Assembly: GCA_012728235.1 (NCBI GenBank)
Contig: JAAYFL010000055.1
Span: forward strand, 1 to 64,000
Direction of reading: 5' to 3'
Source: Synergistaceae bacterium
Lineage (GTDB): Bacteria; Synergistota; Synergistia; Synergistales; Synergistaceae
Length of the DNA: 64,000 nucleotides
Positions 55,719 through 64,000 of this stretch are shown here, one piece after another. A model generated the notes under the pieces. That model did not search any database, was not told the DNA's origin, and worked only from the letters and a program-made list of their open reading frames with translations. How positions within the stretch are numbered: position 1 is the first letter of the stretch; each line of letters begins with the position of its first letter. The position numbers were made by a program, and so were the translations under genes.

Positions 55719-56698
55719 TTCTGATTTAATATAGACCTTAATTTTGAAAGAACTTCTGAGAGATTCCCTGTTACTTTTGCACCCGCTGCTTCTATATGAC
55801 CGCCTCCACCAAAAACAGAGGCTATTTCTCTGGCATTGTAAGGTGTCCTTGTTCTAATGCTTAATTTAACGCTACAATCATATTCGCACGCTAAAACGGC
55901 TACATCTACACCCTTAATTCTCAATAAAGTATTTACAAGTCCGTCTACTGAACTTAAGTTTTCTTCTATTTCTTTAAAATCTTTATCTTCAAGCCAAAAA
56001 ATAGCAGCCTTATCATTAGCGAGTATTTCTGCTCTGGAAAAGGCTTTGCCCCATAGCTTCAAAACTGGCATTGTTAAATTCTGCATCATTATTGTGTCTA
56101 CCTCAGCAGGCCTTGCTCCCATTTTGATCAAATATGCAGCACATTCATGGCTACTAGGAGTAGTTGAGCTGAATCTAAAATTTCCATTATCTGTTACTAA
56201 CCCAACGTAAAGAGCAGTCGCTTCCTTACTAATCATATCAAAGTTACCCGCTATAAAAAGGTTAGTAATAATCTCTGCTGTTGCAGAAACTCTTGGTATC
56301 ACTAGATTTAAAGAGCAAAAGTTCTCATTATCACCATGATGGTCAATATTTATTGTTAGTAATTCTAAATCTTTTAATTTGGAGAATTGATCTATAGACC
56401 TTGCTTCATTACTTATATCAACACATATTATCACTTCATCTTTAAGAAAATTCGGGATTTTATCACACTGTTTATAGTCATTCGCATAGGGTAAAAAGCG
56501 ATATGTCTCTGGTAAGGGATCTCGGCCTATTATTGAAGCTTTTTTATTAAGCCTTAGAGCCAAAGAATAAAGAGCAAGCCCCGACCCAAGTGTGTCTCCA
56601 TCAGGATTCTCATGACAAATAATAGTCCATGCTGATTTTTCTTTTAAAGCTTTTATTATTTTTTTTACAGTATTATTATGTTTAAAGTTTTTCATCAT
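55709..56698 (-). CDS. nrnA: DHH-DHHA1 phosphoesterase, NrnA-type oligoribonuclease/pAp phosphatase
   Basis: Degrades short oligoribonucleotides; related proteins hydrolyse pApA and pAp. The DHH domain has CHENPDGDTLGSGLAL (29-44) and IDHHGDN (118-124), and the DHHA1 domain has FGGGGHIEAAG near 300. Length is 329 residues. It overlaps rbfA upstream by 17 nt. Because CdaA and PgpH are encoded here, this protein is the natural candidate for turning pApA into AMP and completing c-di-AMP breakdown; that link is inference. Confidence 0.92.
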   Translation of the reverse strand: MMKNFKHNNTVKKIIKALKEKSAWTIICHENPDGDTLGSGLALYSLALRLNKKASIIGRDPLPETYRFLPYANDYKQCDKIPNFLKDEVIICVDISNEARSIDQFSKLKDLELLTINIDHHGDNENFCSLNLVIPRVSATAEIITNLFIAGNFDMISKEATALYVGLVTDNGNFRFSSTTPSSHECAAYLIKMGARPAEVDTIMMQNLTMPVLKLWGKAFSRAEILANDKAAIFWLEDKDFKEIEENLSSVDGLVNTLLRIKGVDVAVLACEYDCSVKLSIRTRTPYNAREIASVFGGGGHIEAAGAKVTGNLSEVLSKLRSILNQKCL

Positions 56699-57068
56699 TT
56701 TCTTTTAAGCCAACAGCCTTTTGGGCTTCAATGGCGGCCACTCTATCTAACAACCTATCCATTTCTCTAGCTTTAACTTCAGTATCATCATATATAAAGT
56801 TGAGCTCGGGAATTTTACGAAGCTTCATTTCCTTCCCCAATATTGAACGTAATTGTCCTGATACTAAATCAAGCTGTGATTGCAATGTTTCTTTAGATGA
56901 AACATCAAGCAAAGTATAATAAACTCTAGCATAGCTTAAATCTTTTGAGACAGAAACTTTTGTTAATATTGCATCTTTCACGATATCATTTTTTATTCTG
57001 CATTGCAGCATTACTGAAATTAATCGTAGAAACTCCTTATTTATTCTCTTCATTCTCAGAGTAACCAT
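56682..57068 (-). CDS. rbfA: Ribosome-binding factor A
   Basis: KH-like protein assisting late 30S maturation. It has the family patterns MKRINKEFLRLISVMLQ, VSVSKDLSYARVYYTLLD and LRKIPELNFIYDDTEVKAREMDRLLD. Length is 128 residues. GGGAGG lies 9 nt before the ATG at 57068. It is separated from infB by a 247-nt AT-rich gap in which I see no gene, clear terminator or convincing promoter, although a gap of this size is unusual in this operon. Confidence 0.93.
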   Translation of the reverse strand: MVTLRMKRINKEFLRLISVMLQCRIKNDIVKDAILTKVSVSKDLSYARVYYTLLDVSSKETLQSQLDLVSGQLRSILGKEMKLRKIPELNFIYDDTEVKAREMDRLLDRVAAIEAQKAVGLKENDEKL

Positions 57069-57315
57069 GCGATCTTACCTCCCGGCCGGAAATACTAATC
57101 TCACAAACCAGCTTACTATAACTATCTGTATGCAACATTAAAAAAATTAAATTATTAAAAATCTGCTAGAATACATACTGTCACTTGTAATACTAGTTAA
57201 AAAAACAGAATTAGGCATTAATAAAACATATATTCATTAATCTATTATTGATTTATCCTTTAAAAAACATAAACGATAATAAAATCTTAAGTAAAAGGTA
57301 TAACTAACTTAGAAA

Positions 57316-59358
57316 CTAATCTAATGTTCTCTTCTTTTTCAAGATTTCATAAGCTTCAATTACGTCTCCTACACGAAAATCTTGGAATTTTTCAAAGCTT
57401 AATCCGCACTCGTTTCCAATTTTTATCTCTCTTACATCATCCTTAAAATGTTTCAAACTGGAAAGTTCCCCGTTCCAATAAACGACGCCATCACGGATAA
57501 GACGAACCTTGGCGTTCCTACGAATAATTCCTTCCATAACACGGCATCCTGCAATATTTCCTATTTTAGGAACTCTAAAAATATCTCTTATTTCTGCATT
57601 ACCAAGTGTGTTTTCTCTCAATTCTGGCTCCAGCATACCCTCCATAGCTGCTTTGACATCATCTAGCATGTCATATATAACTTGATAAAACCTTATCTGT
57701 ACTCCCTCAGATTCTGCAATCTTCTTAGCGTTGCCATCCGGCCGAACATTAAACCCAATTATGATTGCATTAGAAGCAGAGGCTAACATAACATCCGACT
57801 CTGATATTCGTCCTACTCCATCATGTACAATATTTATCATTACTGCCTCTGAACTCATTTTCATAAGTGAAGATTCAAAGGCTTCTATAGACCCCTGAAC
57901 ATCAGCTTTTAAGAGTAGATTCAACTGTGGAACTTCTTTCGTTTGCATTTTTTCATATAACTCTTCTAAGGTGAGACGCTTGGTTTTATTGTTATCAATT
58001 TCTCTTCGCTCAATTTCATTCTTAGCCATAATATCTCTAGCTTCTCTCTCAGTTGACAGAGTTGTAAACTTTTCCCCCGGCATCGGTACTGCTTCCAGAC
58101 CTAGTATCTCCACGGGCGTGCTTGGTAATGCCTCTTTTATCATTTTGCCCGAGTCATCCAGCATAGCGCGTATTTTTCCCCAAGCAGTTTTAGTGTTAAC
58201 AATATCTCCTTTACGCAAAATGCCCTGCTGTACAATAACTGTTGCCACAGGCCCCTTACCTTTGTCAAGGTTTGCTTCAACAACTGTTCCTGTAGGCTTT
58301 GCATTGTAATCTGCTTTTAGCTCTTGCATTTCAGCAACAAGTAGCAACATCTCTAACAGAGCATCAATGTTTTCTCCCGTTTTAGCAGCAACCTCAACCA
58401 TTATAGTATCCCCACCCCACTCTTCGGGAACAAGTCCATAATCGGAAAGTTGTTGTCTAACCCTTTCAGGCTTTGCATCTGGTTTATCAATTTTATTGAT
58501 TGCAACAACTATTGGTACACCCGCAGCTTTCGCATGATTAATTGCCTCTATGGTCTGAGGCATAACCCCGTCATCTGCTGCAACTACTAAGACTGCTATG
58601 TCGGTAACTTGAGCACCTCTAGCTCTCATTAGAGTAAAAGCCTCATGACCAGGAGTATCCAAAAAAATTAATGAATTTCCATTATAGTCAACAACAGCAG
58701 CTCCAATATGTTGAGTAATTCCACCAGCTTCTTTTGCCGTTACTCTTGTATTTCTAATAAAATCAAGCAGAGATGTTTTGCCATGGTCAACATGTCCCAT
58801 AACGGTTATTATGGGAGGCCTAGAAAGAATCCTTGTATTCTCTTTTATGCTGTCTATTTTCTTATCTTTTACAGTTCCCTTTACAATTTTCTTCTCTACA
58901 CGTTTTTTAGCTTTCTCTTCTGTGAGAGAGGCTTTAACCTCTTGTGCTTTAGCTTCTTCTTCTGTATAAAAGATAAAATTTCTTTTAAATCCTTCGCTTA
59001 AAACACTCAATATTTTTTCATCAACTTCTGCAGAAGCTGGAATCATTAAGCCTGCTGCCATCAGCAACTTGACTGCATTTCCCGGTTTTTCTCCTATTAT
59101 TAAAGCAACGTCAGATACAGAGTCTCCTATACGTACTTTTTGTTCCTTATACTTTGCGAGGATATCCTCTGTTGTTTCTTCTTTTTCTTGAGCTTTCGTC
59201 CCATCTTTAACCGTTTTAATTACAAGATCTGCGGCTTCACTGTCAATTGAGCTCATGTGAGATTTTACTTTTAATCCAAGATTAACTAAGATTTCTAATA
59301 TTTCCGGATTACTTTTATTAAGGGTCTTTGCAAGCTCATATACTCTAATTTTACTCAT
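57316..59358 (-). CDS. infB: Translation initiation factor IF-2
   Basis: GTPase that brings initiator tRNA to the 30S subunit. The N-terminal IF2N domain (SKIRVYELAKTL) is followed by a short linker, then the G domain with G1 GHVDHGKTSLLD near 190, DTPGHEAF and NKID. The beta-barrel and C-terminal domains follow (KADVQGSIEAFESSL and GNIAGCRVMEG). At 680 residues it is of the short type, without the long N-terminal extension of E. coli IF2-alpha. ATG 59358 was chosen with AGGAG 8 nt upstream; other in-frame starts lie at 59364 and 59367. Confidence 0.97.
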   Translation of the reverse strand: MSKIRVYELAKTLNKSNPEILEILVNLGLKVKSHMSSIDSEAADLVIKTVKDGTKAQEKEETTEDILAKYKEQKVRIGDSVSDVALIIGEKPGNAVKLLMAAGLMIPASAEVDEKILSVLSEGFKRNFIFYTEEEAKAQEVKASLTEEKAKKRVEKKIVKGTVKDKKIDSIKENTRILSRPPIITVMGHVDHGKTSLLDFIRNTRVTAKEAGGITQHIGAAVVDYNGNSLIFLDTPGHEAFTLMRARGAQVTDIAVLVVAADDGVMPQTIEAINHAKAAGVPIVVAINKIDKPDAKPERVRQQLSDYGLVPEEWGGDTIMVEVAAKTGENIDALLEMLLLVAEMQELKADYNAKPTGTVVEANLDKGKGPVATVIVQQGILRKGDIVNTKTAWGKIRAMLDDSGKMIKEALPSTPVEILGLEAVPMPGEKFTTLSTEREARDIMAKNEIERREIDNNKTKRLTLEELYEKMQTKEVPQLNLLLKADVQGSIEAFESSLMKMSSEAVMINIVHDGVGRISESDVMLASASNAIIIGFNVRPDGNAKKIAESEGVQIRFYQVIYDMLDDVKAAMEGMLEPELRENTLGNAEIRDIFRVPKIGNIAGCRVMEGIIRRNAKVRLIRDGVVYWNGELSSLKHFKDDVREIKIGNECGLSFEKFQDFRVGDVIEAYEILKKKRTLD

Positions 59359-59686
59359 CGACATCACTCCTATCGTATAAAATTAATATTTTTTTAGCAA
59401 GACCGCCATCCGCAGGCAGAGCTGCTATTTGCACTTCTTTTATCCCTAACCGTTCACCTATTATTTTTCTGCCGGTGTTTTGCAGTGCGATATATGTTAA
59501 GTTATTACGCTCTGATACTGTAACAACTTTTCTTTGAATTATTTTGGAAGCATTATTCGCTAATAAGATAAAAAGCTTTTTACCTTTTCTTATTTGTGCA
59601 AAGACATCATCTTGTCCTATTATAAGCTCACCTGCACGTCTGGCGAGTCCCAACATATTTAGAATTTCATTCTCACTATTAATCAT
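59351..59686 (-). CDS. L7Ae/L30e-family ribosome-associated protein (YlxQ-like)
   Basis: Small RNA-binding protein of the L7Ae family that in Firmicutes binds kink-turn RNA. The core ILNMLGLARRAGELIIGQDD and KLFILLANNASKIIQRKV segments are typical. Length is 111 residues from ATG 59686; an in-frame GTG at 59695 is also possible. It overlaps ylxR upstream and infB downstream by about 8 nt each, the conserved nusA-ylxR-ylxQ-infB order. Confidence 0.9.
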   Translation of the reverse strand: MINSENEILNMLGLARRAGELIIGQDDVFAQIRKGKKLFILLANNASKIIQRKVVTVSERNNLTYIALQNTGRKIIGERLGIKEVQIAALPADGGLAKKILILYDRSDVDE

Positions 59687-59990
59687 TTTTTCCACAATCT
59701 TGTTCTTTACTACAAATTTCTTCTAGAAGAATATATATGCTATCGTCTATAGGAACCTTTAAGGCTCGAGAAAAAGCTCTCTTCTTTTTTGCTTGTTTTA
59801 TACATTCAGCACGAGCACACACATATACCCCTCTCCCATTGGCCCTTCCTGTCGGGTCATATAAAACTTCTTTTTCAGGGGTCCTTACTATGCGTAATAA
59901 TGTACGCTTTGGAGATTCTTCCATACAACCAACACAAGTACGCGGTTTATTTTTCTTGAATACAGGTTGATTTGTGGTATTTTTTTTCAT
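59679..59990 (-). CDS. ylxR: YlxR (DUF448) family protein
   Basis: Small basic protein of the nusA-infB operon, thought to bind RNA or regulate RNase P in some bacteria. The signature RTCVGCMEESPKRTLLRIVR and DPTGRANGRGVYVCAR are intact, with a Cys pair near 20-23. Length is 103 residues. It starts six bases after nusA and overlaps the L7Ae-like gene. Confidence 0.92.
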   Translation of the reverse strand: MKKNTTNQPVFKKNKPRTCVGCMEESPKRTLLRIVRTPEKEVLYDPTGRANGRGVYVCARAECIKQAKKKRAFSRALKVPIDDSIYILLEEICSKEQDCGKND

Positions 59991-59995
59991 TAGAT

Positions 59996-61102
59996 TTACT
60001 CATTTTCTTCGGACACTTCAGATATATCTACAAAAAGATCCTTCATCGTTGGCAGTTTCTCGTCCTCACTGACTTTTATGTCTATTTTCCATCCTGTTAA
60101 TCTAGCTGCCAAACGAACATTTTGTCCCGTTTTTCCAATAGCAAGCGAAAGTTGTTCGGATCGCACATAAGCAACTACAGAACGGTCTTGGTCCAAAAGT
60201 GGTTCTATTTTTAAGACTTTTGCCGGAGAAAGAGAATTTTTTATGTATGTCAAAATATCCGGATTCCAAACTATAATATCTATTTTTTCACCATTTAGTT
60301 CTGACGATATAGACTTTATACGCCCACCTTGCTTCCCTACGCTTGCACCAAGAGGCTCAACATTTGCGTCTAAAGTCGCAACAGCGATTTTAGCTCTGGC
60401 TCCTGCCTCTCTCACTATGTTGCGTATTTCAACAATACCTTCCTGTATTTCCGGCACCTCTATTTCTAAAAGCTTTCGCAATAAACCAGGATGCGTCCTA
60501 GATACAATAATTCTTGGCCCTTTTGTAGTTTGTCTTACGTCTAGGAGGTAAAACTTCTTTCTTTCTACCGGTATATATTCTTCTCCTATTATTCTCTCTT
60601 CTTTAGGAATTATCGCCTCTGTTTTTTCGTTAAGATGTACTAGTATTTGATCATCTTCTGCTTTAAAAATTGTTCCTGTAACGATGTCGCCTATTTTGTC
60701 TGCAAATTCTTCGTATACAACCTGGCGTTCTGCATCTTTTAGGCGCTGTATTATAACCTGTCGGGCAGTTTGTGCGGCTATCCTACCAAAATTTTCGGGG
60801 AATAGTTCCTTACGAATTAAATCTCCAACCTCAACTTCTTTTTCGCCTCTTCTAATGGCTTCATCTAAACTTATTTCAGTGTCTGGGTTTTCTACGTGCT
60901 CAACTACAAGACGCACCTCATAAAGTGTAAACTCCCCATTCTCTGCATCAATGTAGACTTCAATTGTATGATTTCCGCCTTTAAACTTTTTATATGCTGA
61001 AATCATTGCTGCTTCAAGGCTAGACACTATGATTTCTTCAGAGAGCCCTTTTTCTTTCTCTATTTGCTGTAAATTTTTTTTAAAATCCTTTCCTAGTAGC
61101 AT
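59996..61102 (-). CDS. nusA: Transcription termination/antitermination factor NusA
   Basis: RNA polymerase-binding factor that modulates pausing, termination and rRNA antitermination. Domains are the N-terminal NusA domain (1-125), S1 (about 135-200, IVTGTIFKAEDDQILVHL) and two KH domains (about 230-345, including VGKQGGRIKSISSELNG and AIGKTGQNVRLAARLTG). It lacks the acidic repeats of E. coli NusA. At 368 residues it fits the Firmicutes/Synergistota size. A GGAAGAG ribosome site precedes the ATG, 38 nt after rimP. Confidence 0.96.
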   Translation of the reverse strand: MLLGKDFKKNLQQIEKEKGLSEEIIVSSLEAAMISAYKKFKGGNHTIEVYIDAENGEFTLYEVRLVVEHVENPDTEISLDEAIRRGEKEVEVGDLIRKELFPENFGRIAAQTARQVIIQRLKDAERQVVYEEFADKIGDIVTGTIFKAEDDQILVHLNEKTEAIIPKEERIIGEEYIPVERKKFYLLDVRQTTKGPRIIVSRTHPGLLRKLLEIEVPEIQEGIVEIRNIVREAGARAKIAVATLDANVEPLGASVGKQGGRIKSISSELNGEKIDIIVWNPDILTYIKNSLSPAKVLKIEPLLDQDRSVVAYVRSEQLSLAIGKTGQNVRLAARLTGWKIDIKVSEDEKLPTMKDLFVDISEVSEENE

Positions 61103-61140
61103 CTATCTCTTCCTTTCTAAAGCTTTTGTAATGTTAATTG

Positions 61141-61647
61141 TTATTTTCGTTTTTTCTTGGACGCTATTTTCTTAAAAGTTTTTTTCTGACCAGGTTCTCT
61201 TATAAATAATAGCTTCCCTCTAACTATCTCGCTGTACAAGTAGACCTTTTCTTCATTTTTATGTAACAATTTTATCTCACTTAAATCTGACACTGATAAC
61301 AGGGTTCCTGAGACTTTTTTGTTGCCTTTAAGAGTAAGTTCAATTTCTTTTTCTACAAATCTTTTATAATCGTCTATTGTAAAAAGTGGACGTTCTATAC
61401 CGGGAGAGCTGACTTCTAAAAGATAATTGTTTGGCAACAGAGATTCTACACTATCCAAATATTCCGTAATTTCCCTTGTGACTTTTTCACAATCAAGAAT
61501 ATCTATACCATTTTGCTTATCTAAATAGACTCGTAACACATCCATTTCGTTTTCTTTTATAAATTCAGATCCTATACATTCATAGCCTAAAGATTCTATT
61601 GTAGATTTTAACTCAGCAAAAATTTTAGAATAACCCTCTTTAGCCAT
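61141..61647 (-). CDS. rimP: Ribosome maturation factor RimP
   Basis: Helps assemble 30S subunits. The conserved pattern EFIKENEMDVLRVYLDKQNG, the SLLPNNYLLEVSSPGIERPL segment (YxLEVSSPGxxRPL) and VSGTLLSVSDL are clear. ATG 61647 (MAKEGYSK) was chosen because AGGAGG lies 8 nt upstream; the frame is open further into the leader. Length is 168 residues. It is the first gene of the nusA-infB operon, behind a strong promoter and a hairpin. Confidence 0.94.
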   Translation of the reverse strand: MAKEGYSKIFAELKSTIESLGYECIGSEFIKENEMDVLRVYLDKQNGIDILDCEKVTREITEYLDSVESLLPNNYLLEVSSPGIERPLFTIDDYKRFVEKEIELTLKGNKKVSGTLLSVSDLSEIKLLHKNEEKVYLYSEIVRGKLLFIREPGQKKTFKKIASKKKRK

Positions 61648-61670
61648 AAACCACACCTCCTGTAACAAAA

Positions 61671-61694
61671 GAAGAGTGGGCAAGCCCACTCTTC
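61671..61694 (-). promoter_or_regulatory. Leader hairpin (terminator-like) before rimP
   Basis: On the minus strand, an 11-bp perfect stem (61671-61681 with 61684-61694), in effect a 10-bp stem with a CAAG tetraloop, is followed by TTTTG. It starts about 20 nt downstream of the predicted transcription start and ends 12-13 nt before the AGGAGG site of rimP. It could be an attenuator of the translation operon or the terminator of rlmB; the strong promoter just upstream favours attenuation or a combined role. Confidence 0.6.
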
Positions 61695-61719
61695 AAACAT
61701 TTTTCCTCTCTTGACCCAC

Positions 61720-61748
61720 ATACTATCACCTTTTGAAGTCACCGTCAA
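61720..61748 (-). promoter_or_regulatory. Strong sigma-70-type promoter of the rimP-nusA-infB operon
   Basis: On the minus strand TTGACG (61743-61748), a 17-bp spacer and TAGTAT (61720-61725). Transcription would start near 61713, about 65 nt before rimP. Confidence 0.82.
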
Positions 61749-61781
61749 GCTTTATACTTTAACCCTTTAACTTGCTTAACA

Positions 61782-62537
61782 TTAAGACCTTCTCCACTCA
61801 AACATTGCAAGTGCTGCTGCTACTGACACATTTAAGGAGCCAACACTTCCTTTTATTGGTATTTTTCTTAATTCATCACATGTATTGGCAACTGATTTAC
61901 CCAATCCATTCCCTTCAGCACCTACGACAAAAACCGTGCGAGGGCTCATGTCTGATTTAAAAAGAGTTTCTTCTGCGTCCATAGAAAGACCGACAACCCA
62001 GAATCCCTCTTCTTGCAAAGTCTTGATAAGCTGAGTTAAATTGCCTACTTTTATTATCGGCAAACGCAATGCAGCCCCAGAACTTGTCTTAACAACTGTC
62101 CCTGATGGCAAGCATGAACCATGTTTAGGAATCATAACTGCAGATGCGCCGGCAGCTTCAGCACTTCTAATGATTGCCCCTAGGTTATGGGGGTCTTGTA
62201 CATGATCACAGAGTAACATCATTACATGAGCCGGTCTTTCAGGTATCGTTTTCAAAAAATCATCAACCGACCAAAGTTTCATTGGCGTTATATGTGCCAC
62301 CAATCCCTGATGATTGGCTTTATCTGTTATTCTATTTAATACAAGTGAGTCAACTGCTTGATACACGACATTACTCTTGCGACAAAGAGCGTGTATTTTT
62401 GATCTTACGTGATTCTGAATGTTAGTAGATATTAGTATTTTTGCACACTTTTCAGGAGACTCCTCTAGCAAAGAAAAGACAGGATTCCTTCCCCAGCAAA
62501 TATCTTCATTCATCCCCTTAAAATTTCCCTCAGTCAT
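61782..62537 (-). CDS. rlmB: TrmH/RlmB-family rRNA 2'-O-methyltransferase
   Basis: SPOUT-fold methyltransferase, probably modifying G2251 (E. coli numbering) of 23S rRNA. An N-terminal substrate-binding domain opens [12 protein letters not shown]. The knotted SPOUT core has [40 protein letters not shown] and the C-terminal [21 protein letters not shown], which forms the SAM pocket. Length is 251 residues. ATG 62537 has AAAGGA 7 nt upstream and overlaps uvrA by 8 nt. RlmB versus another 2'-O-methyltransferase of the family cannot be settled here. Confidence 0.9.
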   Translation of the reverse strand: MTEGNFKGMNEDICWGRNPVFSLLEESPEKCAKILISTNIQNHVRSKIHALCRKSNVVYQAVDSLVLNRITDKANHQGLVAHITPMKLWSVDDFLKTIPERPAHVMMLLCDHVQDPHNLGAIIRSAEAAGASAVMIPKHGSCLPSGTVVKTSSGAALRLPIIKVGNLTQLIKTLQEEGFWVVGLSMDAEETLFKSDMSPRTVFVVGAEGNGLGKSVANTCDELRKIPIKGSVGSLNVSVAAALAMFEWRRS

Positions 62538-64000
62538 TTGTATGTCCTTTCTTTATATCTTTAAGAAATGCTTTCAAATGCAACCCTGTGAAAGTTTTTT
62601 TCAAGGCAACCTCTTCTGGTGTACCTCTTGCTACAACTCTGCCGCCCTCTGTTCCTCCATCAGGGCCTAGGTCTATTATATAATCAGAGGATGCCAGCAC
62701 ATCAAGATTATGTTCTATAACAAGTATTGAATTTCCCTGCTCTATTAATTTGTTAAGTAATTTTAAAAGTTTTTTGACATCTGAAAAATGTAATCCGGTC
62801 GTAGGCTCATCAAGTAAATACAAGGTGTTCCCTCTAAATTTTTTACTTAGATGTGTTGCCAACTTAACTCGCTGTGCCTCTCCCCCACTTAATGTAGTAG
62901 AAGACTGCCCTAATTTTATATAACCCAATCCTGCCTCTTGTATAGTCTTAAGCTTATTAAGAATACGTGGGATATTTCTGAAATGCTCTGCTGCCTGATC
63001 GATAGTTAGGTTAAGCACATCTGAAATGGTTAGTCCCTTATGTCTAACTTCTAACGTCTCACTATTATATCTTTTGCCTTTACACACATCGCATTCAACA
63101 TAAACATCTTGTAGAAACAGCATCGATATCTTTAGTACGCCGTCTCCCTTACAGGCTTCACACCTTCCTCCTTTGATATTAAAACTAAAGCGACCCGGTG
63201 TATATCCTCTAAGTTTTGATTCTGGTAATTGTGAATAAAATTCTCGTATCGAAGTAAATACCCCTGTATATGTTGCGGGGTTTGACCTTGGCGTTCTCCC
63301 AATAGGACTTTGGTCAATAAGAACAATATTTTTTAACTTTTGATAACCTTTTATTTCTTTATCTTTTACCAAGCGAGACCTAGACTCTTTGTCAAATTTG
63401 CTACACAACCCTTTATACAATATTTCATAAAGAAGAGTACTTTTACCTGAACCAGAAACTCCACTTAATGTAGCGAATACTCCTAAGGGAATATCAACAT
63501 TTATATTTTTTAAGTTATTTTCGGAGCAGCCTATTAGAGAGATTGAAGCCGTAGGGATTCTTCTTTTTTTATGTGGTATATAAGCTCCATTTACTTCTCC
63601 TCTTAAATAAACAGCGGTAGAAGAATTTCCCGCTATAATTTCTTCCATGCTGCCACTTGCAATCAATTCTCCTCCTTGCTCGCCGGCTCCTGGCCCCAAC
63701 TCTAATATATAATTAGCAGCTTTCATTGTATCCCTGTCGTGCTCCACTACAATTACACTGTTGCCTAAGTCTTTTATAGAACAAAGGGTCTTTAATAGTC
63801 TTTCAGTGTCTCTAGGATGCAATCCTATTGTAGGTTCATCAAGGACATAAAGAACGCCTGTGAGCTGAGAACCTATTTGTGTTGCTAAGCGAATGCGCTG
63901 GCTTTCTCCTCCGCTCAGTGTATCTGCTCTTCTAGATAAACTTAGATAACCCGCACCAACATCATTTAAAAAAGATAACCTTTTCTTAACTTCAGAAATA
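62530..64000 (-). CDS. uvrA: UvrABC excinuclease subunit A, C-terminal part (gene continues past the window)
   Basis: DNA damage recognition ATPase of nucleotide excision repair. The frame is open to the right-hand edge of the window; only about the last 490 residues are present. In order there is the signature of the first ATPase half ([13 protein letters not shown] and [16 protein letters not shown]), the Walker A of the second half [13 protein letters not shown], the second zinc module CEACKGDG...CDVCKGKRY, and the second signature [17 protein letters not shown] with [11 protein letters not shown]. It ends KKGHTND at the rlmB start. The 5' end lies beyond 64000. Confidence 0.97.
   Translation of the reverse strand, partial: ISEVKKRLSFLNDVGAGYLSLSRRADTLSGGESQRIRLATQIGSQLTGVLYVLDEPTIGLHPRDTERLLKTLCSIKDLGNSVIVVEHDRDTMKAANYILELGPGAGEQGGELIASGSMEEIIAGNSSTAVYLRGEVNGAYIPHKKRRIPTASISLIGCSENNLKNINVDIPLGVFATLSGVSGSGKSTLLYEILYKGLCSKFDKESRSRLVKDKEIKGYQKLKNIVLIDQSPIGRTPRSNPATYTGVFTSIREFYSQLPESKLRGYTPGRFSFNIKGGRCEACKGDGVLKISMLFLQDVYVECDVCKGKRYNSETLEVRHKGLTISDVLNLTIDQAAEHFRNIPRILNKLKTIQEAGLGYIKLGQSSTTLSGGEAQRVKLATHLSKKFRGNTLYLLDEPTTGLHFSDVKKLLKLLNKLIEQGNSILVIEHNLDVLASSDYIIDLGPDGGTEGGRVVARGTPEEVALKKTFTGLHLKAFLKDIKKGHTND

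Noticed and set aside
57069-57315. A small gene or riboswitch in the rbfA-infB gap
   Set aside because: The 247-nt gap is AT-rich with no coding frame behind a ribosome site and no conserved fold that I can recognise; only a short CCGGCCGG palindrome near 57082 stands out.

Overview
The window is a dense, AT-rich (about two thirds A+T by eye) bacterial chromosome segment made almost entirely of housekeeping genes. It holds about 52 protein genes, three tRNAs and the 5' end of a 16S rRNA gene. Most genes lie on the minus strand in long runs with overlapping or nearly touching ends. I see no insertion sequences, prophage or CRISPR. The rRNA 5' end and the gene content (ppdK, glyQS, cdaA-cdaR-glmM, rimP-nusA-ylxR-infB, glnS together with gltX, a TRAP-like protein) suggest Synergistota or a Firmicutes-like relative with unusually low GC. 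I lean to Synergistota, but the sequence alone does not settle it.

Layout. 1-421: 16S rRNA start (minus) with its promoter. 422-3738: mrcA (plus) converging on dgt. 3819-18831 (minus): mfd, mazG, phoH, pgpH, ybeY, era, recO, glyQ, glyS, ppdK. phoH is interrupted by one in-frame TAA. 18856-22742 (minus): tRNA-Gln, glmU, prs, rplY, pth, closed by a terminator that contains the end of pth. 23077-24159 (plus): an unrecognised exported protein. 24197-36171 (minus): M48 protease, dnaX, dnaE, mtrB (TRAP), nfo, cdaA, cdaR, glmM, galU. 36251-41537 (minus): rpmE, thyX, a DUF1385 protein, prfA, prmC, trxB with an extra domain, ending in a terminator. 41569-47515: polA (minus), gltX (plus) and glnS (minus). 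47584-50530 (minus): a three-gene membrane cluster resembling the membrane arm of complex I or Ech hydrogenase, with no catalytic genes. 50752-53778: an acidic amino acid symporter (plus), rubrerythrin, tRNA-Arg, tRNA-Ser and a SurA-N-like protein (all minus). 53846-61748 (minus): the rimP-nusA-ylxR-L7Ae-infB-rbfA-nrnA-truB-ribF translation operon behind a strong promoter and a leader hairpin. 61782-64000 (minus): rlmB and the truncated uvrA.

How the genes work together. glmM, glmU and mrcA cover steps of cell-wall synthesis. cdaA makes c-di-AMP, cdaR and glmM are its usual partners, pgpH hydrolyses it to pApA and nrnA can finish to AMP, so one signalling pathway is nearly complete here. dnaE, dnaX, polA, mfd, uvrA, recO and nfo form a replication and repair set. 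era, ybeY, rimP, rbfA, truB, rlmB and infB form a ribosome-maturation set. The items most worth a second look are the stop codon in phoH, the A8 slippery run in dnaX, the TRAP homologue, the TrxB fusion and the orphan Ech/complex I-like membrane module.
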